64,000 nt of DNA from Zeugodacus cucurbitae (lineage: Eukaryota > Arthropoda > Insecta > Diptera > Tephritidae): assembly GCF_028554725.1 (NCBI RefSeq), contig NC_071670.1, positions 22,376,001-22,440,000 of the forward strand. Reading direction: 5' to 3'. Below the pieces are notes generated by a model. That model searched no databases. It was given only the letters and a program-made list of their open reading frames with translations, and was not told the DNA's origin. Position 1 is the stretch's first letter, and each line of letters begins with the position of its first letter. The translations under genes and the position numbers were made by a program. Of this stretch, positions 50,121 to 64,000 are shown piece after piece.

Positions 50121-53100
50121 TCTTTATGTTTTTATTTGTCAATATTCAACTTGCAAGAATGTGAACTTTGATCATAAATCTGATAAAAATACAAAATAAA
50201 TGATTATGAATAAATGTTCTTTATGTTTTTATTTTTAATATTCAACTCGCAAGAAAGTGAACTTTGACCTTAAATGTGTTAAAATACGAAATAAATGATT
50301 ATGAATTTATTTTCTTTATGTTTTTATTTGTCGATATTCAAATTGCACGAAAGTGAACTTTTATCTTAAATCTGATAAAATGTAAAATAAATGATTATGA
50401 ATAAATGTTCTTTATGTTTCCAGTTGTCGATAAACAACTTGCAAGAAAGCGAACTTTGATCTTAAATGTGATAAAATACAAAATAAATGATTATGAATAA
50501 ATGTTCTTTATGTTTTCGTTTGTCAATATTCAACTTGCAAGAATGTGAACTTGATCATAAATCTGATAAAAATACAAAATAAATGATTATGAGTAAACAT
50601 TCTTTATGTTTTTATTTGTCGATAAACAACTTGCAAGAAAGTGAACTTTGATATTAAATGTGATAAAATACAAAATAAATGATTAGGAATAAACATTCTT
50701 TATGTTTTTATTTGTCGATAAACAACTTGCAAGAAAATGAACTTGATCATAAATCTGATAAAAATACAAAATAAATGATTATGAGTAAACATTCTTTATG
50801 TTTTTATTTGTCGATATTTAACTTGCAAGAAAGTGAACTTGATAATAAATCTGATAAAAATACAAAATAAATGATTATGAATAAACATTCTTTATGTTTC
50901 TATTTGTCGATAAACAACTTGCAAGAAAGCGAACTTTGATCTTAAAAGTGATAAAATACAAAATAAATGATTATGAATAAACATTCATTATGTTTTTATT
51001 TGTCGATAAACAACTTGCAAGAAAGCGAACTTTGATCTTAAAAGTGATAAAATACAAAATAAATGATTATGAATAAACATTCTTTATGTTTTTATTTGTC
51101 GATATTTAACTTGCAGGAAAGTGAACTTTTATCTTACATGTGATAAAATACAAAATAAATGATTATGAATAAATGTTCTTTATGTTTTTATTTGTCGATA
51201 TTCAATTTGCTAGAATGTGAACTTTGATATTAAATGTGATAAAATACAAAATAAATGATTAGGAATAAACATTCTTTATGTTTTTATTTGTCGATAAACA
51301 ACTTGCAAGAAAATGAACTTGATCATAAATCTGATAAAAATACAAAATAAATGATTATGAGTAAACATTCTTTATGTTTTTATTTATCGATATTTAACTT
51401 GCAAGAAAGTGAACTTGATCATAAATCTGATAAAAATACAAAATAAATGATTATGAATAAACATTCTTTATGTTTCTATTTGTCGATAAACAACTTGCAA
51501 GAAAGTGATTATGAGTAAACATTCTTTATGTTTTTATTTGTCGATATTTAACTTGCAAGAAAGTGAACTTGATCATAAATCAGATAAAAATACAAAATAA
51601 ATGATTATGAATAAACATTCTTTATGTTTCTATTTGTCGATAAACAACTTGCAAGAAAGTGAACTTTGATCTTAAATGTGATAAAATACAAAGTAAATGA
51701 TTATGAATAAACATTCTTTATGCTTTTATTTGTCGATATTCAACTTGCAAGAAAAGGAACTTTGATCTTAAATGTGATAAAATACAAAATAAATGATTAT
51801 GAATAAACATTCTTTATGTTTCTATTTGTCGATAAACAACTTGCAAGAAAGTGAACTTTGATATTAAATGTGATAAAATACAAAATAAATGATTATGAAT
51901 AAACATTCTTTATGTTTTTATTTGTTTATTATGTGATTATTTGTCAATATTCAATTTGCTAGAATGTGAACTTTGATATTAAATGTGATAAAAATACAAA
52001 ATAAATGATTATGAATAAACATTCTTTATGTTTTTATTTGTCGATATTTAACTTGCAGGAAAGTGAACTTTGATATTAAATATGATAAAATACAAAATTA
52101 ATGATTAGGAATAAACATTCTTTATGTTTTTATTTGTCGATATTTAAATTGCAGGAAAGTGAACTTTTATCTTACATGTGATAAAATACAAAATAAATGA
52201 TTATGAATAAATGTTCTTTATGTTTTTATTTGTCAATATTCAACTTGCAAGAATTTGAACTTGATCATAAATCTGATAAAAATACAAAATAAATGATTAT
52301 GAATAAACATTCTTTATGTTTTTATTTGTCGATATTTAACTTGCAGGAAAGTGAACTTTGATATTAAATGTGATAAAACACAAAATACATGATTAGGAAT
52401 AAACATTCTTTATGTTTTTATTTGTTTATTATGTGATTATTTGTCAATATTCAATTTGCTAGAATGTGAACTTTGATATTAAATGTGATAAAAATACAAA
52501 ATAAATGATTATGAATAAACATTCTTTATGTTTTTATTTGTCGATATTTAACTTGCAGGAAAGTGAACTTTGATATTAAATGTGATAAAATACAAAATAA
52601 ATGATTAGGAATAAACATTCTTTATGTTTTTATTTGTCGATATTTAAATTGCAGGAAAGTGAACTTTTATCTTACATGTGATAAAATACAAAATAAATGA
52701 TTATGAATAAATGTTCTTTATGTTTTTGTTTGTCAATATTCAACTTGCAAGAATGTGAACTTGATCATAAATCTGATAAAAATACAAAATAAATGATTAT
52801 GAGTAAACATTCTTTATGTTTTTATTTGTCGATATTCAACTTGCAGGAAAGTGAACTTTGATATTAAATGTGATAAAATACAAACTAAATGATTATGAAT
52901 AAACATTCATTTTGTTTTTATTTGTCGATAAACAACTTGCAAGAAAGCGAACTTTGATCTTAAAAGTGATAAAATACAAAATAAATGATTATGAATAAAT
53001 GTTCTTTATGTTTTTATTTGTCAATATTCAACTTGCAAGAATGTGAACTTGATCATAAATCTGATAAAATACAAAATAAATGATTATGAATAAACATTCT

Positions 53101-55057
53101 TTACGTTTTTATTTTTAATATTCAACTTGCAAGAAAGTGAACTTTGATCTTAAATGTGATAAAATACGAAATAAATGATTATGAATTTATGTTCTTTATG
53201 TTTTTATTTGTCAATATTCAACTTGCAAGAATGTGAACTTTGATCATAAATCTGATAAAAATACAAAATAAATGATTATGAATAAATGTTCTTTATGTTT
53301 TTATTTTTAATATTCAACTCGCAAGAAAGTGAACTTTGACCTTAAATGTGTTAAAATACGAAATAAATGATTATGAATTTATTTTCTTTATGTTTTTATT
53401 TGTCGATATTCAACTTGCACGAAAGTGAACTTTTATCTTAAATCTGATAAAATGTAAAATAAATGATTATGAATAAATGTTCTTTATGTTTCCAGTTGTC
53501 GATAAACAACTTGCAAGAAAGCGAACTTTGATCTTAAATGTGATAAAATACAAAATAAATGATTATGAATAAATGTTCTTGATGTTTTCGTTTGTCAATA
53601 TTCAACTTGCAAGAATGTGAACTTGATCATAAATCTGATAAAAATACAAAATAAATGATTATGAGTAAACATTCCTTATGTTTTTATTTGTCGATATTTA
53701 ACTTGCAAGAAAGTGAACTTGATCATAAATCTGATAAAAATACAAAATAAATGATTATGAATAAACATTCTTTATGTTTCTATTTGTCGATAAACAACTT
53801 GCAAGAAAGTGAACTTTGATCTTAAATGTAATAAAATATAAAGTAAATTATTATGAATAAACATTCTTTATGCTTTTATTTGTCGATATTCAACTTGCAA
53901 GAAAAGGAACTTTGATCTTAAATGTGATAAAATACAAAATAAATGATTATGAATAAATGTTCTTTATGTTTTTATTTGTCATTATTCAACTTGCAAGAAT
54001 GTGAACTTGATCATAAATCTGATAAAAATACAAAATAAATGATTATGAATAAACATTCTTTATGTTTCTATTTGTCGATAAACAACTTGCAAGAAAGTGA
54101 ACTTTGATATTAAATGTGATAAAATACAAAATAAATGATTATGAATAAACATTCTTTATGTTTTTATTTGTCGATATTTAACTTGCAGGAAAGTGAACTT
54201 TTATCTTACATGTGATAAAATACAAAATAAATGATTATGAATAAATGTTCTTTATGTTTTTATTTGTCGATATTCAATTTGCTAGAATGTGAACTTTGAT
54301 ATTAAATGTGATAAAATACAAAATAAATGATTAGGAATAAACATTCTTTATGTTTTTATTTGTCGATAAACAACTTGCAAGAAAATGAACTTGATCATAA
54401 ATCTGATAAAAATACAAAATAAATGATTATGAGTAAACATTCTTTATGTTTTTATTTGTCGATATTTAACTTGCAAGAAAGTGAACTTGATCATAAATCT
54501 GATAAAAATACAAAATAAATGATTATGAATAAACATTCTTTATGTTTCTATTTGTCGATAAACAACTTGCAAGAAAGTGATTATGAGTAAACATTCTTTA
54601 TGTTTTTATTTGTCGATATTTAACTTGCAAGAAAGTGAACTTGATCATAAATCTGATAAAAATACAAAATAAATGATTATGAATAAACATTCTTTATGTT
54701 TCTATTTGTCGATAAACAACTTGCAAGAAAGTGAACTTTGATCTTAAATGTGATAAAATACAAAGTAAATGATTATGAATAAACATTCTTTATGCTTTTA
54801 TTTGTCGATATTCAACTTGCAAGAAAAGGAACTTTGATCTTAAATGTGATAAAATACAAAATAAATGATTATGAATAAACATTCTTTATGTTTCTATTTG
54901 TCGATAAACAACTTGCAAGAAAGTGAACTTTGATGTTAAATGTGATAAAATACAAAATAAATGATTATGAATAAACATTCTTTATGTTTTTATTTGTTTA
55001 TTATGTGATTATTTGTCAATATTCAATTTGCTAGAATGTGAACTTTGATATTAAATG
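50121..55057. repeat. 5452-bp-lag duplication, copy 2
   Basis: Second copy of 44670-49605. It is entered from the odd monomer GAGTAAACGTTC at about 50111. Its right part was copied again, at 57817 (lag 4466) and 60397 (lag 6557), so the right array grew by repeated block duplication. Confidence 0.85.
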
Positions 55058-57816
55058 TGATAAAAATACAAAATAAATGATTATGAATAAACATTCTTTA
55101 TGTTTTTATTTGTCGATATTTAACTTGCAGGAAAGTGAACTTTGATATTAAATGTGATAAAATACAAAATTAATGATTAGGAATAAACATTCTTTATGTT
55201 TTTATTTGTCGATATTTAAATTGCAGGAAAGTGAACTTTTATCTTACATGTGATAAAATACAAAATAAATGATTATGAATAAATGTTCTTTATGTTTTTA
55301 TTTGTCAATATTCAACTTGCAAGAATTTGAACTTGATCATAAATCTGATAAAAATACAAAATAAATGATTATGAATAAACATTCTTTATGTTTTTATTTG
55401 TCGATATTTAACTTGCAGGAAAGTGAACTTTGATATTAAATGTGATAAAACACAAAATACATGATTAGGAATAAACATTCTTTATGTTTTTATTTGTTTA
55501 TTATGTGATTATTTGTCAATATTCAATTTGCTAGAATGTGAACTTTGATATTAAATGTGATAAAAATACAAAATAAATGATTATGAATAAACATTCTTTA
55601 TGTTTTTATTTGTCGATATTTAACTTGCATGAAAGTGAACTTTGATATTAAATGTGATAAAATACAAAATAAATGATTAGGAATAAACATTCTTTATGTT
55701 TTTATTTGTCGATATTTAAATTGCAGGAAAGTGAACTTTTATCTTACATGTGATAAAATACAAAATAAATGATTATGAATAAATGTTCTTTATGTTTTTG
55801 TTTGTCAATATTCAACTTGCAAGAGTGTGAACTTGATCATAAATCTGATAAAAATACAAAATAATTGATTATGAGTAAACATTCTTTATGTTTTTATTTG
55901 TCGATATTTAACTTGCAAGAAAGTGAACTTGATAATAAATCTGATAAAAATACATGATTATGAATAAACATTCTTTATGTTTCTATTTGTCGATAAACAA
56001 CTTGCAAGAAAGTGAACTTTGATCTTAAATGTGATAAAATACAAAGTAAATGATTATGAATAAACATTCTTTATGCTTTTATTTGTCGATATTCATCTTG
56101 CAAGAAAAGGAACTTTTATCTTAAATGTGATAAAATACAAAATAAATGATTATGAATAAATGTTCTTTATGTTTTTATTTGTTAATATTCAACTTGCAAG
56201 AATGTGAACTTGATCATAAATCTGATAAAAATACAAAATAAATGATTATGAATAAACATTCTTTATGTTTCTATTTGTCGATAAACAACTTGCAAGAAAG
56301 TGAACTTTGATCTTAAATGTGATAAAATACAAAGTAAATGATTATGAATAAACATTCTTTATGCTTTTATTTGTCGATAAACAACTTGCAAGAAAGTGAA
56401 CTTTGATATTAAATGTGATAAAATACAAAATAAATGATTATGAATAAACATTCTTTATGTTTTTATTTGTCGATATTTAACTTGCAGGAAAGTGAACTTT
56501 TATCTTACATGTGATAAAATACAAAATAAATGATTATGAATAAATGTTCTTTATGTTTTTATTTGTCAATATTCAATTTGCTAGAATGTGAACTTGATCA
56601 TAAATCTGATAAAAATACAAAATAAATGATTATGAGTAAACATTCTTTATGTTTTTATTTGTCGATATTTAACTTGCAAGAAAGTGAACTTGATCATAAA
56701 TCTGATAAAAATACAAAATAAATGATTATGAATAAACATTCTTTATGTTTCTATTTGTCGATAAACAACTTGCAAGAAAGTGAACTTTGATATTAAATGT
56801 GATAAAATACGAAGTAAATGATTATGAATAAACATTCTTTATGCTTTTATTTGTCGATATTCAACTTGCAAGAAAAGGAACTTTTATCTTAAATGTGATA
56901 AAATACAAAATAAATGATTATGAATAAATGTTCTTTATGTTTTTATTTGTTAATATTCAACTTGCAAGAATGTGAACTTGATCATAAATCTGATAAAAAT
57001 ACAAAATAAATGATTATGAATAAACATTCTTTATGTTTCTATTTGTCGATAAACAACTTGCAAGAAAGTGAACTTTGATCTTAAATGTGATAAAATACAA
57101 AGTAAATGATTATGAATAAACATTCTTTATGCTTTTATTTGTCGATAAACAACTTGCAAGAAAGTGAACTTTGATATTAAATGTGATAAAATACAAAATA
57201 AATGATTATGAATAAACATTCTTTATGTTTTTATTTGTCGATATTTAACTTGCAGGAAAGTGAACTTTTATCTTACATGTGATAAAATACAAAATAAATG
57301 ATTATGAATAAATGTTCTTTATGTTTTTATTTGTCAATATTCAATTTGCTAGAATGTGAACTTGATCATAAATCTGATAAAAATACAAAATAAATGATTA
57401 TGAGTAAACATTCTTTATGTTTTTATTTGTCAATATTCAATTTGCTAGAATGTGAACTTGATCATAAATCTGATAAAAATACAAAATAAATGATTATGAG
57501 TAAACATTCTTTATGTTTTTATTTGTCGATATTTAACTTGCAAGAAAGTGAACTTGATAATAAATCTGATAAAAATACATGATTATGAATAAACATTCTT
57601 TATGTTTCTATTTGTCGATAAACAACTTGCAAGAAAGTGAACTTTGATCTTAAATGTGATAAAATACAAAGTAAATGATTATGAATAAACATTCTTTATG
57701 TTTTTATTTGTCGGTATTTAACTTGCGGAAAAGTGAACTTTTATCTTACATGTGATAAAATACAAAATAAATGATTATGAATAAATGTTCTTTATGTTTT
57801 TATTTGTCGGTATTTA

Positions 57817-59785
57817 TTAAAATACGAAATAAATGATTATGAATTTATTTTCTTTATGTTTTTATTTGTCGATATTCAACTTGCACGAAAGTGAACTTTT
57901 ATCTTAAATCTGATAAAATGTAAAATAAATGATTATGAATAAATGTTCTTTATGTTTCCAGTTGTCGATAAACAACTTGCAAGAAAGCGAACTTTGATCT
58001 TAAATGTGATAAAATACAAAATAAATGATTATGAATAAATGTTCTTGATGTTTTCGTTTGTCAATATTCAACTTGCAAGAATGTGAACTTGATCATAAAT
58101 CTGATAAAAATACAAAATAGATGATTATGAGTAAACATTCCTTATGTTTTTATTTGTCGATATTTAACTTGCAAGAAAGTGAACTTGATCATAAATCTGA
58201 TAAAAATACAAAATAAATGATTATGAATAAACATTCTTTATGTTTCTATTTGTCGATAAACAACTTGCAAGAAAGTGAACTTTGATCTTAAATGTAATAA
58301 AATACAAAGTAAATTATTATGAATAAACATTCTTTATGCTTTTATTTGTCGATATTCAACTTGCAAGAAAAGGAACTTTGATCTTAAATGTGATAAAATA
58401 CAAAATAAATGATTATGAATAAATGTTCTTTATGTTTTTATTTGTCAATATTCAACTTGCAAGAATGTGAACTTGATCATAAATCTGATAAAAATACAAA
58501 ATAAATGATTATGAATAAACATTCTTTATGTTTCTATTTGTCGATAAACAACTTGCAAGAAAGTGAACTTTGATATTAAATGTGATAAAATACAAAATAA
58601 ATGATTATGAATAAACATTCTTTATGTTTTTATTTGTCGATATTTAACTTGCAGGAAAGTGAACTTTTATCTTACATGTGATAAAATACAAAATAAATGA
58701 TTATGAATAAATGTTCTTTATGTTTTTATTTGTCGATATTCAATTTGCTAGAATGTGAACTTTGATATTAAATGTGATAAAATACAAAATAAATGATTAG
58801 GAATAAACATTCTTTATGTTTTTATTTGTCGATAAACAACTTGCAAGAAAATGAACTTGATCATAAATCTGATAAAAATACAAAATAAATGATTATGAGT
58901 AAACATTCTTTATGTTTTTATTTGTCGATATTTAACTTGCAAGAAAGTGAACTTGATCATAAATCTGATAAAAATACAAAATAAATGATTATGAATAAAC
59001 ATTCTTTATGTTTCTATTTGTCGATAAACAACTTGCAAGAAAGTGATTATGAGTAAACATTCTTTATGTTTTTATTTGTCGATATTTAACTTGCAAGAAA
59101 GTGAACTTGATCATAAATCTGATAAAAATACAAAATAAATGATTATGAATAAACATTCTTTATGTTTCTATTTGTCGATAAACAACTTGCAAGAAAGTGA
59201 ACTTTGATCTTAAATGTGATAAAATACAAAGTAAATGATTATGAATAAACATTCTTTATGCTTTTATTTGTCGATATTCAACTTGCAAGAAAAGGAACTT
59301 TGATCTTAAATGTGATAAAATACAAAATAAATGATTATGAATAAACATTCTTTATGTTTCTATTTGTCGATAAACAACTTGCAAGAAAGTGAACTTTGAT
59401 ATTAAATGTGATAAAATACAAAATAAATGATTATGAATAAACATTCTTTATGTTTTTATTTGTTTATTATGTGATTATTTGTCAATATTCAATTTGCTAG
59501 AATGTGAACTTTGATATTAAATGTGATAAAAATACAAAATAAATGATTATGAATAAACATTCTTTATGTTTTTATTTGTCGATATTTAACTTGCAGGAAA
59601 GTGAACTTTGATATTAAATGTGATAAAATACAAAATTAATGATTAGGAATAAACATTCTTTATGTTTTTATTTGTCGATATTTAAATTGCAGGAAAGTGA
59701 ACTTTTATCTTACATGTGATAAAATACAAAATAAATGATTATGAATAAATGTTCTTTATGTTTTTATTTGTCAATATTCAACTTG
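57817..59785. repeat. Copy of 53351-55319 (lag 4466)
   Basis: Begins at an abrupt join: CGGTATTTA (ending 57816) runs into TTAAAATACGAAATAAATG, a sequence found normally after TTAAATGTG (53351). Further markers are GATGTTTTCG at 53581 and 58047 and AAAGTAAATT at 53840 and 58306. It ends near 59785, where CTTGCTAGAATGTG replaces CTTGCAAGAATTTG. Confidence 0.82.
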
Positions 59786-60396
59786 CTAGAATGTGAACTT
59801 TGATATTACATGTGATAAAATACAAAATAAATGATTATGAATAAACATCCTTTATGTTTTTATTTGTCGATAAACAACTTGCAAGAAAGCGAACTTTGAT
59901 CTTAAAAGTGATAAAATACAAAATAAATGATTATGAATAAATGTTCTTTATGTTTTTATTTTTCAATATTCAACTTGCAAGAATGTGAACTTGATCATAA
60001 ATCTGATAAAATACAAAATAAATGATTATGAATAAACATTCTTTACGTTTTTATTTTTAATATTCAACTTGCAAGAAAGCGAACTTTGATCTTAAAAGTG
60101 ATAAAATACAAAATAAATGATTATGAATAAATGTTCTTTATGTTTTTATTTGTCAATATTCAACTTGCAAGAATGTGAACTTGATCATAAATCTGATAAA
60201 ATACAAAATAAATGATTATGAATAAACATTCTTTATGTTTGTACTTGTCGATAAACAACTTGCAAGAAAGTGAACTTTGATCTTAAATGTGATAAAATAC
60301 AAAATAAATGATTATGAATAAACATTCTTTATGTTTTTATTTGTCGATATTTAACTTGCAGGAAAGTGAACTTTTATCTTACATGTGATAAAATAC

Positions 60397-63370
60397 AAAG
60401 TAAATTATTATGAATAAACATTCTTTATGCTTTTATTTGTCGATATTCAACTTGCAAGAAAAGGAACTTTGATCTTAAATGTGATAAAATACAAAATAAA
60501 TGATTATGAATAAATGTTCTTTATGTTTTTATTTGTCAATATTCAACTTGCAAGAATGTGAACTTGATCATAAATCTGATAAAAATACAAAATAAATGAT
60601 TATGAATAAACATTCTTTATGTTTCTATTTGTCGATAAACAACTTGCAAGAAAGTGAACTTTGATATTAAATGTGATAAAATACAAAATAAATGATTATG
60701 AATAAACATTCTTTATGTTTTTATTTGTCGATATTTAACTTGCAGGAAAGTGAACTTTTATCTTACATGTGATAAAATACAAAATAAATGATTATGAATA
60801 AATGTTCTTTATGTTTTTATTTGTCGATATTCAATTTGCTAGAATGTGAACTTTGATATTAAATGTGATAAAATACAAAATAAATGATTAGGAATAAACA
60901 TTCTTTATGTTTTTATTTGTCGATAAACAACTTGCAAGAAAATGAACTTGATCATAAATCTGATAAAAATACAAAATAAATGATTATGAGTAAACATTCT
61001 TTATGTTTTTATTTGTCGATATTTAACTTGCAAGAAAGTGAACTTGATCATAAATCTGATAAAAATACAAAATAAATGATTATGAATAAACATTCTTTAT
61101 GTTTCTATTTGTCGATAAACAACTTGCAAGAAAGTGATTATGAGTAAACATTCTTTATGTTTTTATTTGTCGATATTTAACTTGCAAGAAAGTGAACTTG
61201 ATCATAAATCTGATAAAAATACAAAATAAATGATTATGAATAAACATTCTTTATGTTTCTATTTGTCGATAAACAACTTGCAAGAAAGTGAACTTTGATC
61301 TTAAATGTGATAAAATACAAAGTAAATGATTATGAATAAACATTCTTTATGCTTTTATTTGTCGATATTCAACTTGCAAGAAAAGGAACTTTGATCTTAA
61401 ATGTGATAAAATACAAAATAAATGATTATGAATAAACATTCTTTATGTTTCTATTTGTCGATAAACAACTTGCAAGAAAGTGAACTTTGATATTAAATGT
61501 GATAAAATACAAAATAAATGATTATGAATAAACATTCTTTATGTTTTTATTTGTTTATTATGTGATTATTTGTCAATATTCAATTTGCTAGAATGTGAAC
61601 TTTGATATTAAATGTGATAAAAATACAAAATAAATGATTATGAATAAACATTCTTTATGTTTTTATTTGTCGATATTTAACTTGCAGGAAAGTGAACTTT
61701 GATATTAAATGTGATAAAATACAAAATTAATGATTAGGAATAAACATTCTTTATGTTTTTATTTGTCGATATTTAAATTGCAGGAAAGTGAACTTTTATC
61801 TTACATGTGATAAAATACAAAATAAATGATTATGAATAAATGTTCTTTATGTTTTTATTTGTCAATATTCAACTTGCAAGAATTTGAACTTGATCATAAA
61901 TCTGATAAAAATACAAAATAAATGATTATGAATAAACATTCTTTATGTTTTTATTTGTCGATATTTAACTTGCAGGAAAGTGAACTTTGATATTAAATGT
62001 GATAAAACACAAAATACATGATTAGGAATAAACATTCTTTATGTTTTTATTTGTTTATTATGTGATTATTTGTCAATATTCAATTTGCTAGAATGTAAAC
62101 TTTGATATTAAATGTGATAAAAATACAAAATAAATGATTATGAATAAACATTCTTTATGTTTTTATTTGTCGATATTTAACTTGCAGGAAAGTGAACTTT
62201 GATATTAAATGTGATAAAATACAAAATAAATGATTAGGAATAAACATTCTTTATGTTTTTATTTGTCGATATTTAAATTGCAGGAAAGTGAACTTTTATC
62301 TTACATGTGATAAAATACAAAATAAATGATTATGAATAAATGTTCTTTATGTTTTTGTTTGTCAATATTCAACTTGCAAGAGTGTGAACTTGATCATAAA
62401 TCTGATAAAAATACAAAATAATTGATTATGAGTAAACATTCTTTATGTTTTTATTTGTCGATATTTAACTTGCAAGAAAGTGAACTTGATAATAAATCTG
62501 ATAAAAATACATGATTATGAATAAACATTCTTTATGTTTCTATTTGTCGATAAACAACTTGCAAGAAAGTGAACTTTGATCTTAAATGTGATAAAATACA
62601 AAGTAAATGATTATGAATAAACATTCTTTATGCTTTTATTTGTCGATATTCAACTTGCGAGAAAAGGAACTTTTATCTTAAATGTGATAAAATACAAAAT
62701 AAATGATTATGAATAAATGTTCTTTATGTTTTTATTTGTTAATATTCAACTTGCAAGAATGTGAACTTGATCATAAATCTGATAAAAATACAAAATAAAT
62801 GATTATGAATAAACATTCTTTATGTTTCTATTTGTCGATAAACAACTTGCAAGAAAGTGAACTTTGATCTTAAATGTGATAAAATACAAAGTAAATGATT
62901 ATGAATAAACATTCTTTATGCTTTTATTTGTCGATAAACAACTTGCAAGAAAGTGAACTTTGATATTAAATGTGATAAAATACAAAATAAATGATTATGA
63001 ATAAACATTCTTTATGTTTTTATTTGTCGATATTTAACTTGCAGGAAAGTGAACTTTTATCTTACATGTGATAAAATACAAAATAAATGATTATGAATAA
63101 ATGTTCTTTATGTTTTTATTTGTCAATATTCAATTTGCTAGAATGTGAACTTGATCATAAATCTGATAAAAATACAAAATAAATGATTATGAGTAAACAT
63201 TCTTTATGTTTTTATTTGTCGATATTTAACTTGCAAGAAAGTGAACTTGATCATAAATCTGATAAAAATACAAAATAAATGATTATGAATAAACATTCTT
63301 TATGTTTCTATTTGTCGATAAACAACTTGCAAGAAAGTGAACTTTGATATTAAATGTGATAAAATACGAA
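60397..63370. repeat. Copy of 53840-56813 (lag 6557)
   Basis: Starts at AAAGTAAATT (60397, matching 53840) and keeps a lag of 6557 bp through AAGAGTGTGA (55821 and 62378) to the GAAGTAAATG/GAAATAAATG difference at 56814/63371. Two expanded monomers (61555, 62055) match 54998 and 55498. Confidence 0.82.
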
Positions 63371-64000
63371 ATAAATGATTATGAAATTATGTTCTTTATG
63401 TTTTTATTTGTCGATATTTAACTTGCAAGAAAGTGAACTTGATCATAAATCTGATAAAAATACAAAATAAATGATTATGAATAAACATTCTTTATGTTTC
63501 TATTTGTCGATAAACAACTTGCAAGAAAGTGATTATGAGTAAACATTCTTTATGTTTTTATTTGTCGATATTTAACTTGCAAGAAAGTGAACTTGATCAT
63601 AAATCTGATAAAAATACAAAATAAATGATTATGAATAAACATTCTTTATGTTTCTATTTGTCGATAAACAACTTGCAAGAAAGTGAACTTTGATCTTAAA
63701 TGTGATAAAATACAAAGTAAATGATTATGAATAAACATTCTTTATGCTTTTATTTGTCGATATTCAACTTGCAAGAAAAGGAACTTTGATCTTAAATGTG
63801 ATAAAATACAAAATAAATGATTATGAATAAACATTCTTTATGTTTCTATTTGTCGATAAACAACTTGCAAGAAAGTGAACTTTGATATTAAATGTGATAA
63901 AATACAAAATAAATGATTATGAATAAACATTCTTTATGTTTTTATTTGTTTATTATGTGATTATTTGTCAATATTCAATTTGCTAGAATGTGAACTTTGA

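Larger units (their letters stand above)
28373..64000. repeat. Right satellite array, same 96-bp family
   Basis: Same monomer family as the left array, continuing to the window end. It is richer in length variants. One is a 116-bp unit with a 19-bp insert (TTATTATGTGATTATTTGT); another is a 58-bp unit in which GAAAGTGA runs straight into TTATGAGTAAAC. It also carries many GATTAGGAATAAAC and GATTATGAGTAAAC variants. The variants recur in the same order in large duplicated blocks. No gene or second transposon is visible. Open frames of about 60 codons near 29383, 33643 and 37850 are two-monomer read-throughs, not genes. Confidence 0.97.

Noticed and set aside
1..64000. CENP-B box in the satellite monomer
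   Set aside because: No monomer contains the TTCG...CGGGA pattern; the monomer is too G+C-poor to match it.

Overview
The window is eukaryotic and almost entirely satellite DNA. About 60.7 of 64 kb is one tandem array of an AT-rich monomer of about 96 bp (roughly 630 units; one monomer I counted is 20/96 G+C). The array runs off both ends of the window. No host gene, tRNA, rRNA or bacterial-type operon is visible. The setting resembles heterochromatin, for example a centromeric or pericentromeric block, but nothing in the sequence proves the chromosomal location.

The array is interrupted once, at 25108-28372, by a 3265-bp non-LTR retrotransposon (LINE) in minus orientation. It looks complete and young. 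It has a perfect 6-bp target-site duplication, an uninterrupted 996-residue ORF with an APE-type endonuclease followed by a reverse transcriptase, a 28-nt 3' UTR ending in a short CATA-type repeat rather than poly(A), and a 246-nt 5' UTR. The single ORF and short non-poly(A) tail point to the RTE clade. The protein resembles, from memory only, LINE proteins common in insect and especially fly genomes, so I infer an insect, probably dipteran, host.

The most interesting element is at the LINE 5' end. The first 181 nt of the transcript can be folded by eye into the nested double pseudoknot of an HDV-like self-cleaving ribozyme. Nucleotide 1 of the fold is exactly the first base after the target-site duplication. 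The fold has a 7-bp P1 starting with a G-U wobble, P2 abutting P3, a P1.1 CC/GG pair and a C-U-A-A catalytic segment. Between P1 and P2 lies an unusually large (98 nt) insertion that itself folds into a closed arm. Such ribozymes are known to release the 5' ends of R2 and RTE elements from cotranscripts, so an element sitting in a satellite could be freed from a satellite read-through RNA.

Layout: 1-25107 left satellite array, with nested duplications at lags of about 1247, 2335, 3550 and 5950 bp; 25108-28372 the LINE; 28373-64000 right satellite array, with duplications at lags of about 154, 2727, 4177, 5452, 4466 and 6557 bp. The two sides differ in monomer variants. A 116-bp expanded monomer appears 15 times on the right and was not seen on the left, and a 58-bp shortened monomer is frequent on the right with one related copy on the left. 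A paralogous satellite segment at about 31.8-33.06 kb matches both flanks of the LINE and carries the uninterrupted target, an in-window empty site.
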